Below are positions 46,801 to 56,096 of a stretch of 64,000 bases of DNA, piece after piece. This stretch comes from Sympetrum striolatum (lineage: Eukaryota > Arthropoda > Insecta > Odonata > Libellulidae). The position numbers and the translations under genes were made by a program. How positions within the stretch are numbered: the first letter of the stretch is position 1; each line of letters begins with the position of its first letter. The notes beneath the pieces were generated by a model. It was not told the origin of the DNA and searched no databases. It worked only from the letters and a program-made list of their open reading frames with translations. Location: positions 8,298,752 to 8,362,751 of the forward strand of contig OX388341.1 in assembly GCA_947579665.1 (NCBI GenBank), read 5' to 3'.

Positions 46801-49800
46801 GCTCATTTCCCGTATTCAAAATATCTCCATAAATATGATATTTAGGTATATACTATTATTTATAAAAGTTTTAGAAAATGTTTTTTCTATAACTTTTGTA
46901 CGAAACATATTTTTGTATCAATGTTTGTGTAGGAGTTATTTGTGAAATACTGATACACCGGAAGTTGCTGATTATGTACGTTGTGGGCGCTCTGGGCACT
47001 GGGGCAAAAGGCCAATTTCATCGTTTTTCATCGAACATGTCCCGAAAAATATTATTTATAATGTTTGTGACGTAAAAGATAATATGATATAAATTAATCT
47101 CTTACCTTCCAAGTTAAGATTGAATATATATTTCGAAAATACTGTCGTAGATAAATATTTACATCTTATATATATGGAGAAAGTCATGTGCTGGCCACAT
47201 CAGATTCCATATACGAAGTATAGAGAAAGTATTGTTTTCATGAAAAAATTCGAATTTGAGATTTCAACGGAAATACATGTTTTGGGGTCCCTAGAACACG
47301 TTTTGACTATTTTCGGAATGATGTCTGTGTGTATGTGTGTGTGTGTGTGTGTCTGTATATGTGTTTGTGCTTGTGGGCGCTCTAACGTAAAAACTATTGC
47401 TCATTTCCGGTTTTCAAAATATCTCCATACATATGATATTTAGGTATATACTATTATTTATAAAAGTTTTAGAAAATGTAATTTACTATAACTTTTTAAT
47501 GAAACATATTTTTGTATCACTGATTGTTTAGGAGTTATTCATGAGATACTGATAAACCGGAAGTTGCTGATTATGTACTTTGTGGGCGCTCTGGGCTCAA
47601 TGGGCGATGAGCCAATTTCATCGTTTTTCATCGAGCATGTCCCGAGAAACATTATTTATAATGTTTGTAACGAAAAGATAATAATATATAAATTAATCAC
47701 TCATCTTCCAAGTTTAGATGGAATATAGAGTTCAAAATTACTGTCATAGGTAAATATATCACCGTCCTTTATAATGGTGCCTACCGAGGACTTTGAAAGA
47801 TTACATTTCTGAGCTAAGGCAGTCACCGATTTTCCTGCTTGATGCTGAGTGACAATGGTTTGCTTTTGCCGTAATCGATGGCTTTCCTTTTTCTTTTAGC
47901 ACTATCCGTAATATCACCTTACCTTTTTCGCTTGGAGGACATGGGTTTAATTCCAACTGTCTATAAAATTAAATTTTATCGAAATTAGAAAGGAATGTAA
48001 ATTTTAAGAATATGTTATTATTGGAGGTGGGAAAAATTGATTGAAAACAATCAAATAATTCGGTTGTTTGCTTCAATCGAATTATTCGAATAAAGCGTTT
48101 CGATTTTTAACTCAATCCCAACCAAGTGAATCTATTCAATTGATTTGAGTGAGTGGAAAAAAATCGAATAAATCTATTCGACTGTTTTGAGTGAGTGATT
48201 CACTCGTTCAGAGGAAGTGAATGAAAAATCGAATAGATTTATTCAATTTTTTTTTCACTCGCTAAAAACAATATAATAAATTCACTCGGTTTATTCGATT
48301 TTTCACTCGTTTACTTGATACGTGTTGAAGAGGAGAGGATAGAAGTGGCTCGTAACGAGATCCCATTTAGTGGAAGTTTGGTAGAGATATGTGATGACGC
48401 CACTGGGGTAGCATATCCTATCTCCCTCTAGCGACCAAAAGTGAAGCCAGGGGTAAAGCGGCAAATTGCGCGTTTCGCCATGCTGGTGAGAACTTTTCGT
48501 ATCTCCCTATACTAATACAATGTTTTTCGTGATTTTGCGGCTTTGATACAGAGTTATCAAGGTTTGATCGAGTAATTCGAACGTTTTGGAACACAAAATG
48601 TAGTTTGAGCAATGTGTAACAATGCAATGTTGCAATGTGTAGGTTCCCATGGCGATCGAGCTGCCTAAAAACCAACTAGTGAAACAACGACCAAATAATT
48701 AAATAACTGGACTGGAGGATAAGAAATGAAACATGAGACTTACACATATAAAATTACTGCATTCCGTCACAAAGTATTATATAGTAGCTCAAAACTTAGT
48801 GCGCAATAATAAGATCCATGAAAAATTAAAATTTTGTTACATTTGTATCGTAGTTTGAAATTACACTTTTCAAAAGATTTTGGTCGTAACTTCGGATGGT
48901 CGTAAGTCGGGGAACGTCTGAATATGCAAACGAAGAATCTTTGAAGTTTCTTATCTTTTTTGTGCTTGTCTTGATTTCATTTGATCAAACTTTGTAACGG
49001 AATGATGTTTTCGCCTACCATTAAAAAAATATACCCTTTTAGCACTAAGTAATTCAACTGACAACTTCAACCCCCTGTATAATTTTAGCATCAAATGAAA
49101 TTTTCAAAACTGCCTTCTAATGGAGAAGTTCTGATTGTTGGATGGAAGGTACAAAAACTGGCTAATAAAGAGGAAAGAGAATTTTTAAATGTAGTTGTAT
49201 TATTGTTAAAAGTGCTGTGACAGCTTAGGTCATTTTGCACATTGGCTCCCACTGGGAATTGAACGTGAGACTGCTTTTACCAAAGGCAAACGCGCTGTCC
49301 ACGTGGCTATCCGGGAGCCTAATTTTTAAATGATAACCAAGTGTATACTTCCAAAGATGGCCTCTGTCTATTTCCCTAGCTATGGTGGGAGTGAGGAGGC
49401 GGGGGAGGGCAATCAGAGGAAGGCCCAGAACGACAATAAATGGCAAGACCCCAATACCAAATGCCTTTGAAAAATGCCTCCTTATAAGAAGTTTCTTGGT
49501 GGCTTTGCACATCTTGATAATTTCAGCATGATGGATTTTCAAAATTCAGCCATATTTTTTAACATTTTCCTTTTTGAAGGATTTTTCAGCACTGGTTTGC
49601 TAAGTGTGATTGTTTTAATAACAACTTGAGTTGTTCCTCAGATGCTAGGAGCTAATTTAATTCTTCTTTCCATTTGTTTTGACATATTATGATATTTCTG
49701 ATTCAAAATTCTTTCGTAATCTTAAACCAAAGTTAGTCAAAACCGCAAACACCATATACAGCCTTTTTTGTGTGCACGCTAACTATCAAATCCTAAATAT

Positions 49801-51297
49801 TGCCTAAGTATCACTGGTTCAATATCCCATAAAAATCTGCTCACAGTTACTACCATATCTTTTTTTTAATTTTCAAAGTTCAACTGTCTTCCTCCCAAAC
49901 ACACCAATATGTGTAATGAGTGCCTTTAATTCTTGGCAGACGGATGGAAAGGCCAAAGACACCGAACGAAATTTCATTGCACTATTACTGAACTGACTTC
50001 TGCTGCTCTAAATCTAATATTCTAAAGATATTAAGATGATTTGAAGCAAATAATCATAGATATAACAATTTACATTTTATAATCTTTTAAGCTTATTTTT
50101 ATAATTCCCTGGCATTGGAAAGAGATGTTAGAATGCATTCCATTCCCTCATGCCTCTATTGATAAATGAGTGTTTTGCCACATCGGTTTTTGCTCTCCAT
50201 TCATAATAATACAACAGTAGAATTTAAATTATTTTCCTTTTTTTGCAGATTACAGCAGAGCTGAGGCATCTTTTGCAGTCATCAGCCTCCTCATAATGTT
50301 CATGGGTTTCTTCTTCTCCATTTACACATTCAGAAATCCTCGTTACATGTTTAAACGCTTGGCTGGTGGACTGCACATGTTGACAGGTAAATTAAAACTT
50401 AATCTTGATACGTATTTTGAGTGGCAAGAATTTCGTTTTGATTGGATAGAATCTGAAACAAATATCATGAATATTATATGAAGAATTACATTTCCTACAA
50501 TCTGAAGGATAGGAAGAGTAAACTGTAGTGCGCAATAGCTAAAAGGAATTAATGAATTCAGATGCATTTATTAAAAAAGATATAAAGCAAGTGTTAGTCC
50601 GAGGGATTGGACATTAAAGATAGTTTGGGCTGGAGCGGGTAGTTTTACAAGAAACAATATTTGAAAGTAAACATGTCATGGACATTCTGTGATTGAAGAA
50701 GAAGGCTTAAAATTAATCGGATGCAGTTATTAAGAAGAGGGAGTAATTTAAGGTCTAGCTTGGCTGTTAGGTCATCGTACACTAGGGAACAGTCGTCAAA
50801 TGCCGGAAGAATGAGAGTTCAGACTAACATTTTAGGGGCTGCTTGAGGTAGATTGTTCTTATGTAGTTTTAGCTGATATAATATTGTATTAAACTTAGTT
50901 GAAATATCAAATATGAGCAGTATTACTTAAGTCTAGTCTTCAAGTCTATCCATTTAAAGTCAAGATGTAATGAGCTATTTTGTTTCATTTGTGTTGACAA
51001 TTGTATATATGTATATTCTTCATATGTTTTATTTTTCACATTACAGCCTCATGTGTCTTCGTGGTGATTCAAGTCCTCGTGAATTCCATACAATACGAAA
51101 AGGATCATCTACCATTTGTTCATCCCAAAGGAGCTTCATATAGATATGGTTCCTGTTTTGTCTTGGCTTGCATTGTTATTGTGAACTATTTGACTGCAGG
51201 ATTCTTTTTTTTCCTTTATTCGCGCAAAAGAAAAGGTGAAAAGGCTCCAACTGAAGAGATAGCAATGGCCGATGAACCAACTATAATTGGCCGATGA
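25567..51297 (+). CDS. claudin/stargazin-like four-TM protein (4 coding exons)
   Basis: Join of 25567-25861, 39255-39332, 50249-50386 and 51047-51297: 762 nt, 253 residues plus stop. All three introns are GT..AG and interrupt codons after base 1, and joining keeps one open frame. The protein has TM1 at about 21-43, a first extracellular loop with the family signature GIW (78-80), C83 and C101, sequons N66-E-T and N125-Y-S, TM2 at about 131-151, TM3 at about 163-184, TM4 at about 205-228, and a short charged tail ending PTIIGR. This is the PMP22/claudin/calcium-channel gamma fold. The TM2 and TM3-TM4 layout looks closer to gamma subunits than to classical claudins, so a role with ion channels or cell junctions is possible but unproven. 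The start ATG lies 3 nt after an acceptor (CTTTCCAG), implying an upstream non-coding exon. No PDZ-type end is visible. Confidence 0.85.
26040..28386. other. intron 1 sequence, no gene recognised
   Basis: Part of intron 1. About 26060-26300 has short mirrored pieces (AACCTCGGT..ACCGAGATT, two GGTGCACTC copies) that may be a decayed MITE. The frames at 26060-26383 and 27640-27873 match nothing I know. Confidence 0.35.
28387..28600. repeat. unclassified dispersed repeat (partner at 12.05 kb)
   Basis: Second copy of the repeat at 12043-12330: the same block order AACCGAGAT, CTCCGCC, TCGAAAA, GGTTTTATTTC, ACTTCAAAGAA, TGGTATAA. Confidence 0.5.
28601..31177. other. intron 1 sequence, no gene recognised
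   Basis: AT-rich, non-coding by eye, with no array or terminal repeats noticed. Confidence 0.4.
31178..31441 (-). pseudogene. PIF/Harbinger transposase, N-terminal fragment
   Basis: The frame reads [20 protein letters not shown], then [19 protein letters not shown] and [12 protein letters not shown], then IPPHIL. This is the N-terminus of HARBI1-like nucleases: an Arg-rich start, NPF, the D-x-DF-x3-YR motif, and IPP before the DDE domain. After IPPHIL the similarity stops, so the catalytic domain is missing. Confidence 0.7.
31540..31800 (+). pseudogene. retrotransposon Gag fragment
   Basis: Contains [19 protein letters not shown] and [15 protein letters not shown], matching the ESxSDFYY..I..GL segment of LTR-element capsid proteins. 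There is no zinc knuckle or Pol around it. It sits next to the Harbinger fragment on the opposite strand. Confidence 0.5.
31801..32675. other. intron 1 sequence, nothing recognised
   Basis: AT-rich non-coding DNA. Confidence 0.4.
32676..32796 (+). repeat. degenerate 15-bp minisatellite
   Basis: About seven degenerate units of GGGACGCAAATGTCC, including GGGATGCAATTGCCT, GGGACGCAAATGTCA, GGAATGCAGCTGTCC and GGGACGTAAATGCCC. The units alternate GCAAATG and GCAATTG cores. Confidence 0.75.
33580..33742. repeat. array of self-complementary CAACGTTG boxes
   Basis: Five perfect CAACGTTG palindromes plus near-copies (GAACGTTG, CAACGTTA, CAACGTCA), several joined by TGTCA or TGTGA linkers. Adjacent boxes form longer palindromes such as CACAACGTTGTG. 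Confidence 0.75.
33770..36056. other. intron 1 sequence, nothing recognised
   Basis: No coding or repeat structure recognised. A short GACT-repeat lies at about 34500. Confidence 0.4.
36057..36102. repeat. near-perfect 46-bp palindrome
   Basis: Arms AAGGCCGTCATACAC and GTGTATGACGGTCTT enclose GGGGAAATATTTCCTG, which is itself mostly palindromic, so there is essentially no loop. It may be two fused terminal repeats of a small MITE. Confidence 0.7.
36891..38637 (+). pseudogene. decayed element encoding an SDG..QYKN-type protein
   Basis: From about 37430 to 38637 several frames join into one protein with at least two frameshifts (about 37855 and 38280) and two or more stops. Motifs in order: [110 protein letters not shown] and [11 protein letters not shown] recognise this as a multi-copy uncharacterised family common in insects and cnidarians. 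Its spaced acidic residues (the D in CDFSENY, the D in SDG) suggest a transposase, but I cannot name the superfamily. CAGGGCCATTCCATGTCAAA at 36891 looks like its left terminus; no right terminus is visible. Confidence 0.6.
39255..39332 (+). CDS. claudin-like gene, coding exon 2
   Basis: A 78-nt exon between TTCTTTCAG and A|GTGAGT. It supplies the second loop cysteine ([17 protein letters not shown], residues 99 onward). It is too short to stand out as an ORF, but its phase fits both neighbours. Confidence 0.8.
39690..39949 (+). pseudogene. Copia-type RNase H, C-terminal fragment
   Basis: Frame [20 protein letters not shown], then [16 protein letters not shown], then [15 protein letters not shown]. 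The DNxxA, NPxFHxRTKHI, HFIRE and TKPL motifs are the signature end of Copia Pol. It starts abruptly, so only the last about 80 residues survive. It lies 360 bp after exon 2 in intron 2. Confidence 0.85.
40033..41531 (-). pseudogene. LOA-like LINE: RT to RNase H remnant
   Basis: Broken frames on the - strand read, 5' to 3': [17 protein letters not shown] (RT motif A, Asp present), [31 protein letters not shown] (the YADD site degraded to YADY), [17 protein letters not shown], and an RNase H tail [14 protein letters not shown] plus a C-terminal RNase H, with [12 protein letters not shown], fits the LOA/I group of non-LTR elements. There are many frameshifts. At about 40605-40696 two perfect hairpins replace the expected coding sequence. 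Confidence 0.75.
41495..42331 (-). pseudogene. Penelope-like RT remnant
   Basis: Frames give [17 protein letters not shown] (RT motif A), a [20 protein letters not shown] block at about 42000-42060, then [16 protein letters not shown]. Here the catalytic YVDD has become YVHD, losing an aspartate. [15 protein letters not shown] and the [13 protein letters not shown] segment follow. It ends near 41500 without a GIY-YIG domain, directly against the LOA-like LINE. Two or more frameshifts. Confidence 0.85.
42340..43540. other. intron 2 sequence, nothing firmly recognised
   Basis: Mostly AT-rich. A 68-residue - strand frame at 43280-43486 (with [20 protein letters not shown]) may be another transposon scrap but is not identifiable. 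Confidence 0.35.
43735..44820 (+). pseudogene. pogo-like transposase (psq HTH plus DDE), broken
   Basis: Starts MSTKRAS, then a helix-turn-helix reading [20 protein letters not shown] and NVRQWRK, then RRTSIAQ. Past a frameshift at about 44150 comes [11 protein letters not shown] (first catalytic Asp), [20 protein letters not shown] and [12 protein letters not shown]. Past another break come [11 protein letters not shown] (second Asp) and a C-terminal [15 protein letters not shown] block. Order and motifs match pogo/jerky-type DDE transposases. TACCGTAATTTTCC at about 43543 could be its left end. It runs directly into the oppositely oriented Tigger. Confidence 0.75.
44875..46190 (-). pseudogene. 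Tigger transposase, main part
   Basis: On the - strand: [21 protein letters not shown] near 46150, [25 protein letters not shown] (second DNA-binding helix), then [14 protein letters not shown] (first catalytic Asp), [16 protein letters not shown] and [21 protein letters not shown] (second Asp) and [14 protein letters not shown] follow, then a long acidic C-terminal tail, all in an intact 248-residue frame (44875-45621). Frameshifts lie at about 45640 and 45900-45960, with a stop at about 46110. This is Tigger-class (pogo superfamily). Its N-terminal HTH is found 1.6 kb away at 47765-47942. Confidence 0.88.
46191..47190 (+). repeat. hairpin-ended repeat, complete copy
   Basis: About 1 kb. 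The 5' end is an imperfect palindrome (ACTTTCTCCATGTACG..TATAGAGAAAGTA). It continues with GGAAATACATGTTTTGGGGT and a (GT)n tract at about 46320. Two direct units of about 316 bp follow, starting GGGCGCTCTA at 46352 and 46668, and the end holds CATCGAACATGTCCCG and TATATGGAGAAAGT. No coding capacity. It is inserted in the Tigger transposase. Confidence 0.85.
47206..47764 (+). repeat. hairpin-ended repeat, shortened tandem copy
   Basis: Starts inside the 5' palindrome (CCATATACGAAGTATAGAG) right after the previous copy's CACATCAGATT, giving a head-to-tail pair. It has a (GT)n tract at 47335-47370 and only one, internally deleted, inner unit. Confidence 0.8.
47765..47942 (-). pseudogene. Tigger transposase N-terminal HTH, displaced
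   Basis: Begins MSSKRKR at 47942. After a frameshift it reads [20 protein letters not shown] and GTIIKD, the psq-type HTH that opens Tigger transposases. It is separated from the rest of the same protein (46190 downward) by the two hairpin-ended repeats. Confidence 0.75.
48148..48272. repeat. inverted repeat of CACTCG/ATTCGATT motifs
   Basis: The left arm (AATCGAATAAATCTATTCG, with GAGTGAGTGG outside) and the right arm (CGAATAGATTTATTCA, with CACTCGC outside) flank GAGTGAGTGATTCACTCGTT, itself palindromic. Further ATTCGA/ACTCG motifs extend over 48020-48310. Confidence 0.65.
49244..49319 (-). repeat. tRNA-like sequence (degenerate tRNA or SINE head)
   Basis: Exactly 76 nt, opening GGCTCCC and closing GGGAGCC as a perfect 7-bp acceptor pair. 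It has an A-box-like TAGCCACGTGG and a B-box-like GTTCAATTCCC. The T arm and anticodon stem do not pair properly, so this is not a working tRNA. A tRNA-derived SINE or pseudogene is more likely. Confidence 0.45.
50249..50386 (+). CDS. claudin-like gene, coding exon 3
   Basis: A 138-nt exon between TTTTTTGCAG and CAG|GTAAAT. Encodes N125-Y-S, TM2 ([17 protein letters not shown]) and the start of TM3. Confidence 0.85.
50387..51046. other. intron 3 of the claudin-like gene
   Basis: 660-bp GT..AG intron with no recognisable insert. Confidence 0.8.
51047..51297 (+). CDS. claudin-like gene, last coding exon
   Basis: Acceptor TTCACATTACAG. Encodes the rest of TM3, the second loop (YRYGSCF), TM4 and the cytoplasmic tail. 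Stop TGA at 51295-51297. I see no canonical AATAAA in the next 300 bp. Confidence 0.85.
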
Positions 51298-51970
51298 TAA
51301 AACTGAACTGCATTCCCTTTCTGAAAAAATCCCATTATTGATTTTTCCTGAAGAAGCTGAAATTTGCTCCTTATGCACTGCCAATTTCCATTGCTTTGGT
51401 GCAATTTTAAAGATGTAACAGCATGTGATAAATTCTTTCTATTCATATTTTGTAAGTAAATATTGTATATTTATGATTCTTTTGACTGTAACATAATTGC
51501 TCAATTGAGAGCTACCTCTGCTAACATTTTAATATGAAAGTAATCACATCTCATGTATCCTTTTCCATCTACAAGAAGTTATCGTACAATTTCATATCAC
51601 ATTTCAAAACTAATAAGATATTTAAATCTAGTCGAAAATCATCTGCACTCAGATAAATTCATATTTTTTAAGTCTGCATCTTCCAATTGAAAAATTTACA
51701 TAGCTTAAAAAAGTTCGTTTAGCTCTTATTTTGATTGAGGGAGAACACCAACAGATCATTAACGTGTCCATGAAATTGATTGAGGATGCTGCTTAGGAAA
51801 TGCTCTTATAAAGAGAACTCTACTATTGGGATTAATGCTCAAGGTGGCCAACTGGGATAGCCATTCAACAAGTCTGCCTTAATGAATAACATCGTTTTGA
51901 TTGTTTAACACAGTAACTGATTTGATAATGGCAGTTATAAATATGGGATTTTATTTCACTTCTTCCCAGA
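51298..51970 (+). other. downstream of claudin-like gene, probable 3' UTR
   Basis: AT-rich, no ORF. The 3' end cannot be fixed without a clear polyadenylation signal. Confidence 0.4.
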
Positions 51971-51972
51971 TA

Positions 51973-53188
51973 CAGTAGAAGTCCGTTATTACGAGAGCTG
52001 ACCAAAATCGGAAATACTCGTTACAGCCGATTTCCTGCTCTAAGTCTAACAAAGTCCGTCCTCTTGAATCCAAGAGCAGCAAGTGCGGCAGAATGGAACT
52101 GTAGGGTTTTAAATCCTTACGCTAATGCTTTATAATGGATAATAAAAGTACGATCGCGTCAAAAATACCGAATTTACTTGGAAATAACGCACACCTCTGT
52201 GGGTCTTTTTTCGCCTCAGAAATTGGGGTGTGCGATAGAATCTACGGCACACTAGATTTGAGTACAATACTACTCATTGGCATGTCCCATAGCGCAGGGC
52301 CTCGGCTCACCCTGGTTCCATATAACTCATCAAACCTTCCATCAATCTGCTATCGATGTTTGGACTCTATACATGTGTTTATACTGTATCAATGCTTGCA
52401 CTATGTACAAAACTGTAGGCCAATAGTTTTTAATTGAAAGGGAATTGGCTAGCCCATCAAACTTTTTAAATGAACGATTTTGAATTCGATAATCCTCGAA
52501 AAATAATGGTCATTATTATGTATATATAATCTTAATCCATATCAAATTGCTTTCTCGAGATATTTTTCATTCACACCCTTCATAAGCAATGACTGAGTCA
52601 CGAGGGAGGGGAAGAGGTTACCCTGGGGATCCGAATCAGCACTGCTTTTATCTCCTATATTCCCACGGATCAGACGATTTGGTGCCAAGCTTCGTATGAA
52701 AAAATTCCATTGGTGAATGCCAATACGAAGAGAACTCAAATATAAATTCCGGCGCTGACTAGAGGGGTCGTCACCGAAAAGAAACCAGAGACAAGGTGAT
52801 AAGATGTACGGAGGGATAAAGGGGAGAGTGAAACTTGTGATAAGTTTCTAATCAAAGCTCCATGAAGCATCTTTGCCAAGGACGGGTGAAGTGAGTTGTG
52901 GAAAACAAATGCATGAATTAGGTAACAATAATTTTTGTACTTAATATTTTTCTGGCATTTGAAGAGATAACACGCCTCAGATTACCGTTAACTTGTTAGA
53001 TCTCGTCTCCCACATCAATAGACGATTCCGAGTTATGCCTCCTGTAAGACAACACTCGTTATAACGATACTTCAGAAATTGCCACTCGTTATAATGGACT
53101 TAACTCCTTATCCTTTTTACATTGAGATGGACAACGGCTAAAATATCACTCACTATAATGCAACTCTCGTTATAACTGACTTCTACTG
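51973..53188. mobile_element. pogo/Tigger-like non-autonomous TIR element
   Basis: About 25-bp terminal inverted repeats with two mismatches, beginning CAGTAGAAGTCCGTTATTAC on the left and inverse-matching the right end (TATAACTGACTTCTACTG). It is flanked by TA. CTCGTTATAA-type motifs are repeated near the right end (about 53047, 53085, 53165). CAGTAGAA ends with a TA target are pogo/Tigger-like. The 1.2-kb interior shows no transposase. Confidence 0.75.
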
Positions 53189-53189
53189 T

Positions 53190-55270
53190 ATTAAGAATAC
53201 CTAAGATAGACTCATTATGTCAAGGATGAATGCATTATTTTTTGTTGAATTTTGTACTTTAGAATTCAACACTTTCAGTTTTGAAACAAATAATCCGAAA
53301 CACCTAGAGACCTGCATAAAAATAGAGGTACTAAAAGATATTTGTATAAAGTCATGCATTGCTATTAACACTAAGACTTGTGGTCATTGGACCCCTATCC
53401 AGAATTCTACCTCAAAAATTTTTAACTAGATATTTTAAATTTTTTTGAAACTCATTGACTACTATACTATATTATATTAAATAAGATATAAATAAAATTT
53501 GGTTAGCAATCACGTGGTATTTTTAACATCACGTTATACCTAAAAGGATGGCTGGACGTTATTTGACCTCTTTTCATGTTAATTATATAGATTTTCCTCT
53601 AAATTTTTAAAGTATTTTATTGCAGACATTTATTTATTAAATATTTGTTATCTTCATAACCTTACACACTCCCTAGAAAATTTTGTACAGCTTATGTTCG
53701 TAATTTTTTTCTATCTTTTATTTTTTCCTATGGAAAATAATTCCATATCCTCTAGAACATAGACAAATTGCATTTTCTTGCGCTGAAAGACTGCATTATG
53801 CTTAAATAGTTGATTTAATTTACAAAAATATTTATAAAGTATGAAAGAGAATATTTATTCACAGATTTTATTATTTTTATGTTAATACTAGTTGCTCTGA
53901 TGCAAGATTCACATCTTTCTTTTATTATTAGGTCTACTAAGGTTATTGTCTGGCATAACTTTATAAGATGGCTAAAATACATCAATGCTTTATAAAAATG
54001 TGAGGATAAGTTCTCATTTACCACAATAAGCATACACCCTTCCTTTCCTTACTGCCACAAGTAAATGGCTATTATTACATATTCACTACAATTAGTGACC
54101 AACAAAACCGATGAACAATTTTCAACCTTCATCAAGCATTTATCACTGACCCAATGCTCCATTGTACTCAAACTTGTAACCAATAACATGTGCTGATCCA
54201 GATGTTCAGCTTCCTACCACGAGACTGGTGTAAGTCATAGTCTATACATACAATTCATAAAACTCAGCTCTTTAATTCTTCTGAATTCTTCTCTGAGGGA
54301 AGCTTTCCCTTTGACTAGTAAACTAGTTGTAAATAAATATATAAAAATATAAAAAATATTTTCCGATTATAGTAAACTAGTTATTGAATGGAACGTATTG
54401 ACCGGAGATACTGCTTGTCATCCTCAACTTGCACCAGGACCCTATATGGGAAAAGGAATATTCAAGAGGCATCAAATTTTAACCATTTTGATGCGGATGA
54501 GGATACTATTACCTCCTCAGTAAGGGGGCGGAGTAGGTACCTCATTGCTTGCCCCAAATCTGCTCCAGTCATAAAATTACATAGATCTCTAGCCTTTGGG
54601 AATATTTGCTCGAAAATTTTAGCACATCTTCAGTATATTTTGAGTCATGACGCAGTCCTTGCAGCTTGTTTCTACCAATCAGCACTTCATCTTCTTCTAT
54701 TGAATTCATGTAAGTACAGCTCCCCACAAAAAAATCGAACGGCGTAGTCTTAGCTGCATAAGATTGCGGGGCTTTATGTACAGTACTTGGCAACACAGTA
54801 TGGCCAAGAAATAAGATTGGCTCTTATCTGAAGTCCCAGGTAATGCTATACCAGCGATTTCTGGAACATTTTCATAAAATAGTAAGGCATTATATTTTGA
54901 AAAGTGCAGTGGTTGTAAGTTAGAAGCAGATTCCTCTTTATTCGTTACGAGGAGACCAAATATTTTCCACCTTCATATACTTCCAGGCTCCCTTTAATAT
55001 TAACGACTACAACACATTTATATAATTACAATTATTGTTAAATTTAAGTATAAATTACGTTAAATAAGTCTGAATTTAAAAAAATTTAGAAAGGTTAATT
55101 TAGTAGGAAATCATCATTTTTAAAACATCGTTTGTCGTGGTTAAAAGACTACGTCAGATTTTAAAATGCCTGAGGGTTGCGGATTTGCTCAAAGTATATT
55201 CCACAAATAAACTAATGCAAGATGTATTTACGATACGATTGTCTGAAGAAAATCACAAGCCAAAGCACAA
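53190..55270. other. non-coding, nothing firmly recognised
   Basis: AT-rich. The 119-residue frame at 54388-54747 has no recognisable domain. TTAA-flanked sequence at about 53365-53580 only weakly resembles a MITE. Confidence 0.4.
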
Positions 55271-56096
55271 AGCCAAAAAATCGCATTTTATTAAAGTGCT
55301 CCAAATCGAAAACCGTTTTCTGCATAGATGTATTACATTTTGTTCTTACAGGAACTGCAAGGGTTTTGGGATATCATTGCAAATAAGCGATATATAAGGG
55401 GTATTAAGAAATAAAAAATCGCATTTATCTAAAGTACTCCAAATCCAAAACGGTTTTTTGCATAGATGTATTACATTTTGTTTCTACTGGAACTGCAAGG
55501 GTTTTGTAATATCATTGCAAATAAGCGAGATATAAGGGTTAAAAAAAATTAAAAAATTCAAATTGTTAAAATTGCTCGAATTGAGAATTTGAAAATTTGC
55601 ATCGATGAACTAAATAGTGATCATCCTCCAATTACAAAGGTTTCTTGGTATCATCGAGATTAAAGGAGATATAAGGGTTTAAAAAATCAAAAATTCAAAT
55701 TTTTAAAATATCTTGCAATGGTTTCTTGATATCATTGCAAATAACGAAGAAATAAGGGTTATAAAAAAAATTCAAATTTTTAAAATTGTTTGAATTGAGA
55801 ATTTGAAATTTTGTATAGATGCGCTACATAGTGATCATCCTCCATTCACAATGGTTTCTTAATACCATTGCGAATAACGGAGATATAAATGTTTTTAAAA
55901 ATAAAAAATTCAAATTTTTAAAATTGCTCGAATTGAGAATTAGAAATTTTGTGTAGATGCACTACATAGTGATCATCTCCTAGTAACGAGGGTTTCTTGA
56001 TATCATTGCAAATAACGGAGATAAAAGTGTTAAAAAAATCAAGATTTCAAATTTTTAAAATTGCTCGATTTTAGAATTTGAAATTTTGTATTCACC
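55270..56096 (+). repeat. tandem repeat of ~138-bp units
   Basis: About six units sharing (A/G)ATGTATTACAT-type, ATATCATTGCAAATAA and GAGATATAAGGGT blocks. GAAATTTTGTATAGATGC-type positions fall at about 55312, 55450, 55585, 55802, 55938 and 56076. The usual step is 136-138 bp; one interval is irregular. Confidence 0.8.

Noticed and set aside
53365..53580. TTAA-flanked sequence with GGTCA-type ends
   Set aside because: The ends match too weakly to call a second piggyBac MITE.
54388..54747. 119-residue + strand frame
   Set aside because: No recognisable domain, no supporting splice structure or homologous copy in the window.
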